A stretch of DNA of 64,000 nt from contig NC_085128.1 in NCBI RefSeq assembly GCF_030269925.1, forward strand, positions 4,280,501 through 4,344,500, read 5' to 3'. The notes under the pieces are model-generated. The model was not told where the DNA came from. It ran no database searches and worked only from the letters and a program-made list of their open reading frames with translations. The translations under genes and the position numbers were made by a program. The stretch is from Bombyx mori. Taxonomy: Eukaryota > Arthropoda > Insecta > Lepidoptera > Bombycidae. The first letter of the stretch is position 1; each line of letters starts with the position of its first letter. Shown here in pieces: positions 30,465 to 44,106 of the stretch.

Positions 30465-31490
30465 TTATTCTAACCCTTTCTTGCTAACAGTATATTCAGT
30501 AAAACATGTGCCAAGCGGTTTACCCGTATTATCTTGGTAAATAAAATAATGAAATGAGCTTAGAGGTAGTTGTGATAGTCTTGAAAAAAACTTGAATACA
30601 TTGATAAGGACATTTACAAAATTATCTTGTATGTATAATACAAGTTCAGAACAACAAAATTTGGATCGCCGATATCCAAGTAATGATAATTTCGGCGCAA
30701 GATCTGTCCTTTGTCGTTTCCTTTATTTTCGATTATTTACGATCTCGAAGCACTACAGGGTTTTCTGGCAGCTATCTTCGCAGTACATTACGTGGTAAGG
30801 AAAAATGAACTAATTAAAACACTAAGGAATAAAATTTTGTTTTTTTTTTGTCTGCCAATATATCGAGAATAAAGAAAAATTTAATCAGTGTGACAATCTA
30901 CCATCACGATACGATGTTGGCGCAAACTGTGCCATATTTTCGCCAAACATTGTCCCTGCACTACAAAAGGTCTATTCCACAATTTTCCAAGTCACACTAA
31001 CAAAAAAGATCTTAGCTCTAATCTCTAAGTCCAATACAGGAGCCAGAGCCCGACCGGTACCAAAGCAATTGGAGCATGATCTAACTGGATATATTCTTCA
31101 GCTGACGGCGCCCCGTTATCAAGATTTTTTTGCTTATCAATAAATCACTCCAATGTATGGTCTAATTAAAACAATTAGCTAGGTCTACGATTACATTTGG
31201 TATAATTTGTAGGATGAGTTTGGGGACTACTAGTGTTGGTGACAATGATTAAAGTACTAATTTAACTACATATAATATGTCACTTTATAAATGCATTGAA
31301 AAATTAAATAAAGTATCTAATAAATTTTCGAACTTATTTTAATTTCTTAATAGCAGTTAATTTTATTAATATGTATATACCAATTTTTTAAGCAAAAAAT
31401 ATTATGGTTTTGCTGTGTGGAAAAATTACAATGCGAAATGAAATGTTATTGTTATTTTTATAAATTATACACACTGTTTTGAAAATTTTA
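30465..31490. other. No recognised feature
   Basis: Short open frames only, for example 30592-30798, without similarity or splice context. Confidence 0.45.
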
Positions 31491-31494
31491 AATT

Positions 31495-31660
31495 GTGTAA
31501 TAGTTCACTAGATGCCCTAGAGCCCCTTTCTGTTCAATCAATAAATATTTACTTTTTTACAATATAACATTTTAGAATTCTGTAATAGTTCATGCCTATT
31601 TTGGAACCTCTTGTTCAATCAATAACTATTTACTTTTTTACAACATATAAGTTTAGACGC
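31495..31660. repeat. Diverged tandem duplication of about 90 bp
   Basis: 'gtaatagttcactag'... 'ttcaatcaataaatattta' is followed by 'gtaatagttcatgcc'... 'ttcaatcaataactattta', each then 'cttttttacaa'. Confidence 0.7.
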
Positions 31661-32703
31661 ACACTATAAAAAGTGAAATCTACTCTGAGTGAATACAGTT
31701 TAATACCATAATCAAAACTCCAAAATCGAGGTTAATATTTAAAAAAATAATTATGTTTGACTCAGTAAAGTAAAGTGCCGGTGCGAGTGTAAGCGGTGTG
31801 ATTTATATTTTTGGAAAATTCATGAATTCTCCAAACAACATAAGGCAATTTTTTTAAAAACAAAACAAAAGGCTTGAAAATCAATATTGAATCGATATTA
31901 CACTCTACATTATGTTTAACTTCCCAAACTTTAATAATTTAATTTTAGCTGGTTGTTACATTTTAAATTATTTTTTGTAACCTACACATACTTTGCATTG
32001 CACAAATCAATTACAGCTCGCATCTAACAGAATGAAAGTAAAAGTGTTGAGAAGTAATTATTGAAACAATATTACGTGTCACACGTCACTTTTAAATCTA
32101 CAATTAAAATACTCTCTAGAAGTTATTTCAATCATTTATGAGATTCCGTGCAATTTTTTTTTTATTAGATGGAATCAACAACAATAATTTTAACATAACT
32201 AAATACTGGTAATTAGTAATGTAACAAAAACAAACTATTGCTGCATGCAATTTAAGACAATAGAAATGGTAAGCAAATTTAAAATACAATGTATCGGTGC
32301 GAGACAATTAATTTGCATGCCACACACGAAAGCAAAATAGTTATCTAAATATACTATGTAACACTCTGGAAACATATAATACAACGCTACTCTTATTTTA
32401 TACATAATATAAACTTGAGACAAATATTGCTAAGGTACCAAAGGGATTTAGAAAATATAAGTGTTCATTTTCGACCAGATCAAAACAATGTAACGAATAA
32501 TATTTGAAATTAAAAGAGCGGAAAATTATTTTGAAACTAGAAACATGGGTTAAATGTATTATTTCGTTTTTTCCATCTACATCAAATACATATAATATAA
32601 CTTTAAAAGTTAGGATTACTATTTAAAAATAACATTTCTCTTTTTCATTAATCCTACATATCTCGAGCAGGTACACCCAAGGCATGTTTCTTCTAATTTA
32701 CAG
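31661..32703. other. No recognised feature
   Basis: AT-rich, presumed intron or intergenic. Confidence 0.45.
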
Positions 32704-32781
32704 GTTTCTGAGGATAAAGCTCGGCGTTGTCTCACAGTCGAGTCCGGATACTGTTTTGAAAGTACAGGATGATGAAAAATG
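32704..32781 (+). CDS. Weak candidate internal exon
   Basis: Preceded by a pyrimidine-rich tract ending CTAATTTACAG and followed by GTATGA. One base, then 25 open codons (FLRIKLGVVSQSSPDTVLKV...), then two bases. The leading single base would complete the codon left by the exon ending at 26046, so the two are phase-compatible. A match by chance is quite possible with an exon this short; the protein is not recognised. Confidence 0.25.
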
Positions 32782-34214
32782 GTATGACGAAATTAAATGT
32801 ACATCACAAAAAATAAGATTATTTTCCCGCCTATACTGGCACCACACGCAATGAGCGTAAAAAAGCGTGCAGTGGAGCGTGCCTACATCTCCCGCGTTTC
32901 TCCACACCACATATTTGCTATATACTTGCTGAATCGCTTCACGCTAGCTGACCAACGCACCGCCGCTTAAATAAATATTCGTTTAAATTTAAGATTGGTT
33001 TAAAATTAATTACAAACAAGGTCATATTTATTTTAGTATTTTATATTTTTCTGTCTTGATTAATTAAGTCAGATCTGAGTATTTGTTTAAGATGATCCTA
33101 TCATCTCGTTTTAACTATCACGCCGTTCGCCACCAGAAGAGTTCATCCGTGCTATCTAGAACCCCTGTGTCCATCCACAGTGCGTTTCCAGAGATAACTT
33201 TTACCACGTCCCATTCAACTTTGGATAGCTCCCCTAAGTACAGTGACACATCATTTTTGACACATACTTTGCAGACTTGACTGGGCTACTTGGGCAGGTG
33301 TTAGCAAATTTGTTCCGGTTGAATCCCATGAGCCTGTCCACCGGTCAAGGTGAAATCGGAATAAATCGCGGGGTTACTAGCAGATAGATAGGCAAAAAAA
33401 TAGATGCTCAGTGATAATATAAATAACAAAATCTGCTTATTTTCTGCTGCTCTTGTTTTGTATGAAACAGGGTATTATTAATATTTTGTAAAAAAATATT
33501 AAGCTTAGAGTTACCTACATAATGTATGTATATATAAGATCAAGTACTAAATTTGATAAATTATCATTTACAACAATAAAGAAAAATTTAAATAAATAAG
33601 TACAACAAAACAAAATACAGTCTTATCAATTAAAATTAGCAATGACCCCAAATTCATAGTGTGACCTAAAACGAACTTGTGAAACTCAGATTTTCTATAT
33701 TTCGTTCAAGTTAGGGAGTATATATTCATGAGATAATCGCGCAATCCTTCAAGTTAAAGCATCGGATGGCACCGGTCCCCCCAAGTCAAACCCTAATCAC
33801 TTGTTGAATCTGTCGAGAACGGAACTTGCCCTCGTCCGATTAACGTCCTTTTTAACTCAAATTTAGCCGTCGGGCGAGTGAATTATAAAAGCGACAATAT
33901 TTTTGACAAAATAAGGTAACTTTACGAAGACAAGACAAGGAACGTTTTTATTATACTCCAAATAGCTCTCATATATCTTATCTTACGGAGAAACCTAAGA
34001 ATGGTGAGAAACAATGTTTATGTTCTGCATCTATACAACCTTCTACGTTGCATCTAATGTAACATCTTGCCGTTAATAGAAATAGAAAACGTAATAAACT
34101 ACTGTACTGTTTGTGTACTTCCCTTTTTTAACTAGCCTTTTTTTGTTAATTTGGTCTTATCCCTTCTTATTATAAAACCTTTGTCAGTCTCCTTACAACA
34201 GGCTTATTGCCTAT
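32782..34214. other. Mostly unrecognised; possible old retroelement at 33100-33390
   Basis: 33100-33390 is richer in GC ('gagcctgtccaccggtcaag') and ends in an A run at 33393, like a LINE 3' end, but I cannot place it. Confidence 0.35.
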
Positions 34215-34395
34215 CATCATTCTCCTGCCCTCTTCCCAGTCACCTGGGGTCGGCGCAACATGTTTTCTCCTTCCATACTCCTCAATCATATACCATTACT
34301 TCGCTCACTCCTCTCTTTCACATATCGTCTTTCACGCAATCCATCCATTTTTTCTTAGGTCTTTCTCTTCCTCTAAATCATCCCTTCATCAGACC
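34215..34395 (-). pseudogene. LINE reverse-transcriptase C-terminal remnant
   Basis: Plus-strand text 'cacctggggtcggcgcaaca' and 'tttcacgcaatccatccatt' is the complement of the RT-tail region also seen at 8880, 37440 and 38025. It is a short, broken copy. Confidence 0.5.
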
Positions 34396-36819
34396 ATAAA
34401 TATAAAGCGGCAATCATTAAACAAGAAGTAATCCTTTAACGAACAAAACACAATTAAGTTCACACTCGGACAGAGTACGCGTACCAGTACGCTAAGAATT
34501 TGTCTTGAATAGCCACGCGGTTGTAAATTAGTCTTGATGAAGTTTAATTAATGGCCTTAGCTACTCGAGCGCGGTTTATTGAAGTGACATCATAAATGCG
34601 ATAAAGCATCTTTAGGTTTAGTTTAGCGTTTGCGATGTGTTACTCTGAAATAATTGTAGGTAAGATGCAAATATGTTAGGCAACATTTCTTTCCTAGCTT
34701 CTAGTAACAATGCGGCCCAAGAGTTGGGTGGCCTGTGCGGTTGGCAATAGCTGGCGTTAGAGCTAATAACATACTATGGGGCCGAGAGTGGAGCAGATGA
34801 ATCAATCAGGAATTCGATCGAGGGTCAATTCGCGGTGTCTTTTATGGGCGGTGAAGATCTATCGACATCTAAAATTTACAAATTAAATGTATAGGAGTAT
34901 AACAATATAATAGTATGTAGTAATATGATGGTATAATATAATAATATAATATAATACCTTCAAAAAAGGCAATAATTTATAAAGTAATGTATTCACCAGT
35001 TGCATACATTTACTATAACAATAAAGCCAACATTCTATAAAAGAACATTTAATTAAGTACTAAAATCAACTCAAAACAATGAATTGTAACAATAACATTT
35101 TGCGACGCCCCCTCTGTATCGAAATCTAAGCTAAGAAAGATAAAATATTTATACAAAGTTTCCTTTTAGATTTCATGTTTGAAATTAATTTTAATTCAAA
35201 AAGTTATTCGTTAAACATGGATGCCAATCGGGAGGGTTTCCTACGTTTGATTGTATTTGGATACTTATTATACTTATTAATTTAATTTACTGTTAAAAGA
35301 GCTTATTGCCCATCTGGTGTTAATAATTAACGGAACCCTTAGATGTTACAGTGATTGCTGCCATACTTCTCGAAAGACGTGCTCGATGCGTTTTTGGGCG
35401 CTGTTCCCTCGCAAGCCCATGTAACAATATTAATAGCGTCATTATTAAGTCCATCAATATTTAGTTATTTGACACTGAACAACCTACCAGATTAAAAAGT
35501 TTCTAACTTGAGCAATTCTGCGGAGTTTGCGTATTCTTGACTTTGGATAACGTTTTTTTTTTTACTCGAACAAGGAAGTTTCATTAACATCCGTATTATC
35601 GTAAAAATGAATGGTAAACGAAATGTTTTATTTAACTTGTTCATAAAGTTATTTTAATGTGCTCTCCCGAGACTATATCTATTTATTTTTTCATGTACTT
35701 CCCGTACGTTTTGAGTCGAGGTTTTTTCATTAGAATAGCCGACTTCTTTACCTTATATTCAACAGTGTATAGAAATTTTAATCCACTATTATTTTGCAAA
35801 ACCTTAAGTAAACCTCAAGACTCAATACTTTGTTTTCAAGAAATTCTAATGACGACGACGACAGTATAAATGTCATAGATCAAAAACTCAGCTTTTGATG
35901 TTTAAAGTATAAAACATGCAGAACAATAAGATCCAGAATTGCGTCCGGAGATACAGAGCTTCGCAACACAAAGCTATTTGCCTCGCTGATTGCTTCATTT
36001 CCTTCTCTCCATAGCTTGTGAAGATCATTCGATAGAGGTAATTATAATGTCGCCTCTACAAACCTTCTACGTTTATTGCACAAATTTGAAAATTCCAAAT
36101 ACGGCTTCAGAAATAAGGTATTGTCTTCTGTCAAGAAAATATGTAACTTTATTTACTATTCTAAAATTTTTCGGTCACATCCACGTTATAATTGCGTACA
36201 ATTGATGCTTTACAGTTATCATACTTTATACGATCTAATCAAAACAAGGGTTTAACAATTGACGAAGATCTACAAACACCTACATCATCTATTGACTAAT
36301 CAAATTTAGTATCACGCTGCGTTAAGAGGGCATTCACTCCGATCGAAGGGATGTTATCCACATGAAGTTTTTCATACGATAGACAAACAAGCTTGTAGAT
36401 TATACTCTATTACCACGTTAAAAGAGATTGCGTTATATTCTCTGAATAAATTCCGTACAAAGCCTTTCATAGGATCCACTATGTATAATATATATTAACT
36501 ATGCCGATAATTACAGAAGGATGAACACCGTTAAATTCAATTACTGTTTCAAATTTAGATGATACCTATAGATATTGTATTTGTTTATTAACTTTCGCAC
36601 AGTTAACAACGTTAACTGATATCAGTATATCAATGTTAGTTAATCGATTAATGATTCGAAGTTATATAAGTGAATCAGTCTGTACTTAGATACTTAAAAA
36701 ATTATTGTAAACACGATTTCGTGTAAGTGTTCGTGCAGCAGATTAGTAAGTAGCTGATATTCAAATAGCAGAGGATGCATATACTGCAAGCAAGATAAAG
36801 ACCATCACCCAACTTGGTA
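34396..36819. other. No recognised feature
   Basis: AT-rich with a TA-rich microsatellite-like run at 34895-34955 and a GC-richer patch at 34700-34860 that I do not recognise. No exon supported. Confidence 0.4.
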
Positions 36820-36822
36820 TTT

Positions 36823-37256
36823 TTTTTTGTTGCTTAGATGGGCGGACGAGCTCACAGCCCACCTGGTGTTAAGTGGTTACTGGAGCCCATAGACATCCAC
36901 AACGTAAATGCGCCACCCACCTTGAGATATAAGTTCTAAGGTCTCAGTATAGTTACAACGGCTGCCCCAACCTTCAAACCGAAACGCATTACTGCTTCAC
37001 GGCAGAAATAGGCAGGGCGGTGGTACCCACCCGCGCGGACTCACAAGAGGTCCTACCGCCAGTAATTACGCAAATTATAATTTTGCGGGTTTGATTTTTA
37101 TTACACGATGTTATTCCTTCACCGTGGAAGTCAATCGTGAACATTTGTTGAGTACGTATTTCATTAGAAAAATTGGTACCCGCCTGAGATTCGAACATCG
37201 GTGCACCGCTCAACACGAGTGCACCGGACGTCTTATCCGTTAGGCCACGACGACTT
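36823..37256 (-). mobile_element. Bm1 SINE, full length with tRNA-like head
   Basis: From the T tail and 'gcttagatgggcggacgagc' through the body and the hairpin region 'gcaaattataattttgcg' to the head, where the complement reads 'gtcgtcgtggcctaacggat' (A box) and 'gttcgaatctc' (B box). It is one of three copies in the window with a head. Confidence 0.92.
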
Positions 37257-37439
37257 ACTGAAATCGGTATGCATTGATGGATTCTTGTTATCTGATAAAT
37301 AAATGAGTTAAATTGAATTGAAATTATTGCCACGCAACAGTAATAGTCAGAATGGCGGTACAAATCTACGCAAGACCTTGACGCTCTTAAATTTGTAAAT
37401 TTTCTGATTTTATACTTTCATCACTCGTTAGAAGTACAC

Positions 37440-37600
37440 TTATCCGACAATAAGTGGGGTCGAGTGACATCGAGTTCTCTTTTTCCACTCAGGTCTATCA
37501 TACCTACATCATCTCTGCACTCACACTCTTCTTTCTCATATCTTCATTCACACAGTCCATCCAAGTCGTCTTAGTAGGTCCAGCCCCTTCGGACGGACTA
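37440..37600 (-). pseudogene. LINE reverse-transcriptase C-terminal remnant
   Basis: 'aataagtggggtcgagtg', 'tcatatcttcattcacac' and 'gtccatccaagtcgtctta' mirror the RT tail at 38025-38330. Confidence 0.5.
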
Positions 37601-38024
37601 TTCTGAATCTGTCCTAAATAGAACCTAATACCGATAAAGGAAATTTAGTACATAACCCAAAGCTGTAAACATTAAATAACAGATCTCTAAGTCTACTCTA
37701 ACGGCAGTACTGCGATAAAGCTACAGACTGAATTAACCAAATTTACTAACAAATAAAAGTACTTCATTCCATCTTCTCGGGCAATGAATAAAACGATTCA
37801 AACTCCATTTTCCGTGGCTACTCTACGTTCTTTTGTGTCGTTAAAAATGTTTCCCATTCATGTTTATTTCCTTTCCTTAACACTTGAAGGAAGAATGGAA
37901 ATTTCCTGCTATACGATGAATTACCCTACTTAATAATAATATTATAAATAAATCATTTCCGATATACGTAACATATTTGTAGAAAAAATGTTTTAAGTGT
38001 AATATTTTCTTTTTCTTTTTCTCC

Positions 38025-38330
38025 ACCTTATCCTACTAAGTGGGGTCGGCACAGCTAATTTTTCTCTTCTATTCTCTTCTATCAGCCGTCATCTCAACAC
38101 TCCCTCCTCTTTCTCTCATATCGTCATTCACACACTCTATCCATGTCTTCTTCGGTCGACCCCCTCTACAGCTCGTGATCGAACGTCTAAAACTTAAAGA
38201 TGAGTGAGTGACACCGACCTGAACAACAAAAATATTTCCACAACATCTCCACAAATAAGGCCAACATGATTTTCGCTCATGACGTATGTTGGTAACGATT
38301 CGAGGCTCGTTCCCCATGAACGTCTCAGGT
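38025..38330 (-). pseudogene. LINE reverse-transcriptase C-terminal remnant
   Basis: The minus-strand frame contains G-R-P-K-K-T-W-I-E-C-V-N-D-D-M-R-E-R, the tail signature of LINE RTs, followed by V-E-M-T-A-D-R-R-E. About 80 residues remain open, with the catalytic part missing. Upstream residues include S-F-R-R-S-I. It is a 5'-truncated insertion. Confidence 0.65.
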
Positions 38331-38837
38331 AATGGACACTATTCCTCATTCCTCCTCGGGTCGACCCGAATATAGTCCATAAGGTGCATCGAGGAACATT
38401 TATAAGCAGCCATAATCCCATAGTCCGAACCGTTTGCTACTAATGGAGGTATTATTTTCTTTGGGGGTCAGAGAGAGTGCATATTATACCTAACTAAATT
38501 ACATTTAAAGCACATGCAGTAAATTATATTAATATTTTGAGCGCATGTTCCTACGAGGCAAAATTATATGTAGATCTTTAAAAGTTGACGATACTCAATC
38601 TACCGTTGAGTTCGCGTTCAACGTTAACACCAAAACGATATTGGCCCATTTGCACCAAATTGGCATGTTAAAAAAAGGTCTTGTACTTATAAAAATAATT
38701 AACTCGTATTTTTATCGTTTCCAAGTTGATGAAAAATATACAAATGTAGTGAAAACGAAACGCTAATCAACAAACAAATAAATTAATTCGGAAATAGCAT
38801 TCCGTATTTTTAAAATAGAATTAATTTGAATTTGATG

Positions 38838-38937
38838 TTTTTTTTTCTATCTAAGCTGATAGCCTTGAGAGGCTATTTCAGCGTAACCTTAACAAGTAGG
38901 TGAGCTCACGGGGCTCAAACCTGACGAATTTAATATT
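38838..38937 (-). mobile_element. L1-like (BMC1-type) LINE 3' end
   Basis: T run, then 'ctaagctgatagccttgaga' and 'gtaggtgagctcacggggct', the exact complement of the end of the copy at 27545. Confidence 0.7.
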
Positions 38938-38995
38938 TATTGCCAGCATAAAGTACGTTTCAAATGGCCAGTATTTTAAAACGGCAACTTTATAG

Positions 38996-39255
38996 TGTTT
39001 TTTTTATAGCTTAGCTGGGTGGACGAGCTCACGGCCCACCTGGAGTTCAGTGGTTACCGGAGCCCATAGACATCTATAACGTAAATATCGCCAACCACCT
39101 CGAGATACGAGTCGTAAGGTCTCAGTTCAAACAGTACAACGACTGCCCCACCCTTCAAATTTCAAATTACTCGGTAGAGATTCACGACAGAAATAGGCAA
39201 AGTCGTGGTACCTGCCCGTGCGGACTCACAAGATGTCCTGCCAGTGAAAACCACC
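38996..39255 (-). mobile_element. Bm1 SINE, diverged
   Basis: 'gcttagctgggtggacgagc' through 'ggactcacaagatgtcct'; an 8-10-bp insertion near 39165 disrupts the 'aaaccgaaacgcatta' block. Confidence 0.85.
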
Positions 39256-39739
39256 AGTGAAATTAGTGTTATTACATATTATAATGATAATGTTATTTCA
39301 ATAACATATTGATAATAATTTTTCTCTGTTTAAAATTAAACACTAAGCTGAATATTAAATTAAATCATGGAAAAAAACGACATGAAAAAATATTTAAAAC
39401 ATCGCACAATTCGGGAATAGTTTCCATCCAACATAATCGAAAATTCGAACATGAAAGCTTCAGTTGAACACAATGCATGGGTGTGCGAAACCCCAAAATA
39501 TCCAGTTAACTTGACGAATACGAAATCTGTCGTCATCCGACACAATCACTTGTGCGACATTTACGTTTCGAGTTGCGGCTTTGTGGTTTTGCGCTGCTGA
39601 ATGCAAAAACCCAGTCAGTAGTCACTCTATGTTGAATCTTACGCCTGAGTGTTAAGGAACATATTTCGCTAGCGTTTATTAAGTATTAACAGTGTATAGG
39701 TTTTTCGGCGACTTCAGTTTATTCTACCGAACTATTTTG

Positions 39740-39862
39740 TTGTTATTTCCTTGTAGGCAGACGAGCATACAGCCCACCTGATGGTGAGTGGTTACCGTCG
39801 CCCACGGACTTCAGCAATGCCAGGGGCAGAGCCAAGCCGCTGCCTACCGCGACTAACAGACT
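39740..39862 (-). mobile_element. Retroposon 3' end ('GCCTACAAG' tail family)
   Basis: 'ttgtaggcagacgagcatac', 'cacctgatggtgagtgg', 'agccaagccgctgcctacc': best of three copies. Confidence 0.7.
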
Positions 39863-41045
39863 CGTCTAAAAATGGCATTGTATTTGACCGAAAAAAGACA
39901 TTAGAAGTTGTTTACAGTAACCACGCCTTAGTTAGCCATAATAATTTTGTCGGTTTATAAAGGCCGAAATAATTTTAGAAATTATAAATTGATATTGTAC
40001 TATGAAAATACTAGGATCAAATACTAGATAAATATACGAATAAGTATAACGAAAATCGCTAAAACCTGCACAATCGGCAAAAACATAAACTCACAAATTA
40101 CGTATCTAATTTAATATACATGATCCCTATTTAAAATCATGTACATAACAAAAGGAAATTTCGATTACGAAATATTAAAAAAGGAATTAAAAGTGTCTTT
40201 CTTGAAAATTGCGGAAGCCAAATTAGCAGAATTATTTACAAAGCCTTTCCGAGTGAGCTCCGTTTCCACGGCCTATTAATTGTATTAAATTTGAAATAAG
40301 CACGCTTGACGTTCTTAAATTACATTTTCATAAAAAATTCAAGTCTATTTTAGTTTATTTAGTATGTGAATTAATGGTGTATCACAATAAAAAAATATAT
40401 ACAATATTTTGAGTGCTTTTGTTTCATTAGATCTGGATTGAATTTGATTTTGGATAACTTGCCCGCAAATTTTTACGTGGAATAAAACAAACATAATTAT
40501 TCTTTTGGGTTTGGATTTTAAAAAAAAAAACGTATTTCGTGTTTCACATTTTTGCATACAAAACAATATTACTTATTGTATTTGATTTGCATTCTTTGAT
40601 AACGACAAAACCGCGGTTATACTCGTGACATTATCAATTCCTATAGTCTACAAGAAACCGTTCCATCAGATGGCTTCGAAGTTCATCTGTAATCGCATAA
40701 AGTAAAAAATCTATGTGCCCGCCGTTTTCGAACGTAAAATTCTCCGTAACACTATTACAGAAACCCTATAAAGCATTATCCGTTCTTAAGGTCCCTTATA
40801 GAAGGTCGATATCCTCGATATTTACATCAGCAAAACAAAAAAAAAATACAAAAGGATACTACTTACTCCCTTCACTTCCGCAATGCGACTCGATGTAAAG
40901 TTTTAATCTACGCAGCGTATCTCGGTCCGTTTCGGAACGTTTACCTCGCTCTGAGAAGCTGCGGCGAAAAAATATTCTAGAACAGTCTATTACACAGATG
41001 GCTTGAGTTTACGTAATGTGTTTAAGTGTTCAAAAAATAAAATAT
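39863..41045. other. No recognised feature
   Basis: AT-rich; short open frames without support. Confidence 0.45.
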
Positions 41046-41047
41046 CT

Positions 41048-41295
41048 TTAATTTTTTTTTATTGCTTAGATGGGCGGACGTGCTCACAGCCCACCCGGTG
41101 TTAAGTAGCTACTGGAGCCCATGGACATCTACAACGTAAATGCGCCACCCACTTTGAGATATAAGTTCTGAGATCTCAGTATAGTTACAACGGCTGCCCC
41201 ACCTTTCAAACCGAAACGCATTATTGCTTCACGGCAGAAATAGGCAGGGCGGTGGTAACTATCCGCGCAGACTCACAAGAGGTCCTACCACCACT
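41048..41295 (-). mobile_element. Bm1 SINE, 5'-truncated
   Basis: T run and 'attgcttagatgggcggacg' to 'caagaggtcctaccacca'; the 5' end is at the common truncation point. Confidence 0.9.
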
Positions 41296-41944
41296 AACTA
41301 TAATTCTTTAATTTAGACGCCTCTGATCAATGTCCCAAAACAACTTTTCACATGTTTCACTAATGTTATTTTAATCCACTGCTAGAGCTTTGAACATTAT
41401 ACCCGAATCGATCCAAAACACAAACGAGTTATGGTTCGACCGGGCGTTAAAATAATCAACCAACGACTGTTTTATGTGATCATTTTCAAACACATAACCT
41501 GAAAGAAGGCGAAAGCGTTTCCATGGAGGCGGTGGTCCCGTGAAATTTCTACTTTCCCTTCCATTTAAAGGTACGCTAGCAAACTACCGTTTACCCTAAT
41601 AATTTTGTTTTCGCCCGGGCCGTTCATAAATAACTGTGGGATTAGACACGTAAGCAGCGGCCGGCATTGCAACATTTCATGTCAAATTAAACTTTGCCTG
41701 TTGATAAGGGCATATCAGATCCTACTTGAAGCCGATAATTGTAAAGATAAATTGAAGGCAAAAAAAAATAAAAAAAAAACATCGCCAAAGTAGCAGTACA
41801 CACAAGATATGGAACATATATTAAGCCTCGCACAGCTGCGCCCCGGAAGTTTGAGGCTTTATGTAAAAAAAAACAATAATCCCTGGGAGTCCTTTCGACA
41901 TTAAATTTGCTGGGCCACATGTTAATCAGAATTGTATTTTTTAA

Positions 41945-42265
41945 TTACTTCGGTAGTTCAAAGAGCTAATGGCTTACCTGGTGTTAAGCGGTTACTGGTG
42001 GCCATAGACTTTAATACCGCCACCCACCCATACATACAAGGTCTATATCTCAATTATGTAGTACATATTTATAACGGGTGTCCTTACGCGTAATCTTAGA
42101 CATCGCAAATTGAATTCCACCACCCACCCTGAGAAATCACTGGAAACCTGAACTCTAATATGTAAACTATCTCGATTCTTCAACATAAACTATTGAATGC
42201 TTCGTAGAAAAATGGACAGAATGGTGACATCTACCCGTGTGGACGTCTTATCATCAGTGAAAGAA
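41945..42265 (-). repeat. Strongly diverged Bm1-related sequence
   Basis: 'cctggtgttaagcggttact', two separate 'cacccaccc' blocks and 'aaaaatggacagaatggtga' keep the Bm1 order with insertions between. It is an old copy, or two overlapping ones. Confidence 0.5.
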
Positions 42266-42540
42266 ACAATCGCACGATTATACCTTAATACCATTTCGAC
42301 ATAAAGTAAAACATCATGGAAAGGTAAAACAACCATTAGCTTCAAAAGCAAAAGCACTTGAAAAACATTTTCTTTTCACGGCAGTAATAAGTCACTTTCC
42401 CCCTGGCGTATCAATCAAACCCCACAAGGCTCTTTTATTTATATTTGACAACCTGTTTGCACGTGATATGAAGCGAAGATTTACTTTATGTTGTACATTA
42501 GCGTTGTGAATCGACTTTCATACACAAGCATTTCGTTTTA

Positions 42541-42890
42541 GACAGCTAAATAAAATTAGAACCATAGCAGCGTTCAAGAAATCTGTTAAAGAACACTATT
42601 TATCCTTACCACATTAAATAAAAGTATGTAATAATATATATTTGTATAATGTATTATAACATAACGTAAGTATATGTGTGTATGTATATATATTGTTTTG
42701 TATCTTGTAATATTTATATATGTATTGTTTACTGTATGCACTAGGTTTGAGTTCATAATTCTTCTCTCCTTTTGCGGGCCGGGCCTACTGGAAGAGATTT
42801 CAACATGAAATAAGTAGTGCCCTTGTACTCTGTATCCTTATTGTCGTGTTTTTTCTAACAGCTGTGTGTACAAAATATATTAAATAAAAT
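42541..42890 (+). pseudogene. LINE 3' end with last codons of its RT
   Basis: 42541-42617 reads R-Q-L-N-K-I-R-T-I-A-A-F-K-K-S-V-K-E-H-Y-L and a stop, the usual end of LINE RTs of lepidopterans. A 3' UTR ending in 'taaataaaataaaacaaat' follows. It is 5'-truncated. Confidence 0.55.
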
Positions 42891-44020
42891 AAAACAAATA
42901 GAATTTTGCCAAAAAGCCAATTACATCTTTAGTATTTTGCCAAAAAGCCTAAATTAAAAACATTTTACGAACAATACGGTCATTGCACCAGTTCCAATTT
43001 AGTTGAGTTTATGGTGTCTAGTTTAAGTTGTCGGACAAAAAGTTGGCGAGAGCTTTTACGCAATGCAGTAAGCCCCGCCCCTGCCCAGGGTGCGTTATGA
43101 TATCGGGAAGCTGCGTTGACCCAACTAGGCCAAACTCAACACGGACTTATAACATTAACAAACATTTTGCCCTTCATTAAAAACAGATTATTCTCTTCAT
43201 CGGTCACTAAATAAATTACTACGAATAATAATTTCATATCCTATTAAATAATCATCAATACTTAGACCTTATCGTTCAAAATAGGTCCCAGTAACCACTA
43301 ATTAAACAAACAGCTAAAAAAAACTAAATAATTCCAGTATATATCGTCTTTTCGCATTAAAAGTGTACAATTTCCAAAAATATTCGAAATTGAGTTAATT
43401 TGCGGAATTATTTGGTATCCACCAGTATTTTTCTCATAAATACTGTCAAAAGAGCATAGCTTAGTTTTTTTTTTGTTTAGTTTACCTGTTTTGAGTTCTA
43501 TTATGTAACAAAATTAATACATAATTTTATCTTACTTTATAAGACAGATAATGTAACTGGTAAAAAAACAAAAAATAAATGTTGCAAAAATGATTAATAT
43601 TAAAAATATCACATGTTAAGCCTTTAAAACACTCTCCTGTAAAATTAGTAAGCTTTGAGAATATACAGTTTTAATGCGAGAAGACGATATGTACGTATGT
43701 ATACACATTAAAACGCCAACAATAGTTACAATTATTGTGATAGCACTGATTGGCCAAAAAGGAGGCGTGGGATGAATGCCAGCTGCGTTCAAAAAGCAAT
43801 CGACTCTGAAACGACAATGAATAACAATACGGATAACGAACGATGTTAGCTTCTAAAATAAAATATTAATACGATTTTTACAATATATTATACGCACAAA
43901 ACGAAAATTTTATTTTATTTATGACACTTAAATACGGGATTTTTCAGTCGGTATCTTGCATATTTATGATTAATTGCAACTGTTTACATATGACCCGCTG
44001 TCGTATATTTTAGATATAAC
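42891..44020. other. No recognised feature
   Basis: AT-rich. The GC-richer patch 43060-43140 has no recognised motif. Confidence 0.45.
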
Positions 44021-44024
44021 CCTG

Positions 44025-44106
44025 CTGGCTGAACCTTTGCTCGCCCACCTGATGAAAAATGAAAGGCTTCTGGGCCACTAGAAATCCATAATTAAAAAAA
44101 AAAAAT
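44025..44106 (+). mobile_element. Short L1-like LINE 3' end
   Basis: 'ggctgaacctttgctcgccc', 'cttctgggccactagaaatc' and an A run match the 3' end at 51240-51335. Confidence 0.55.
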
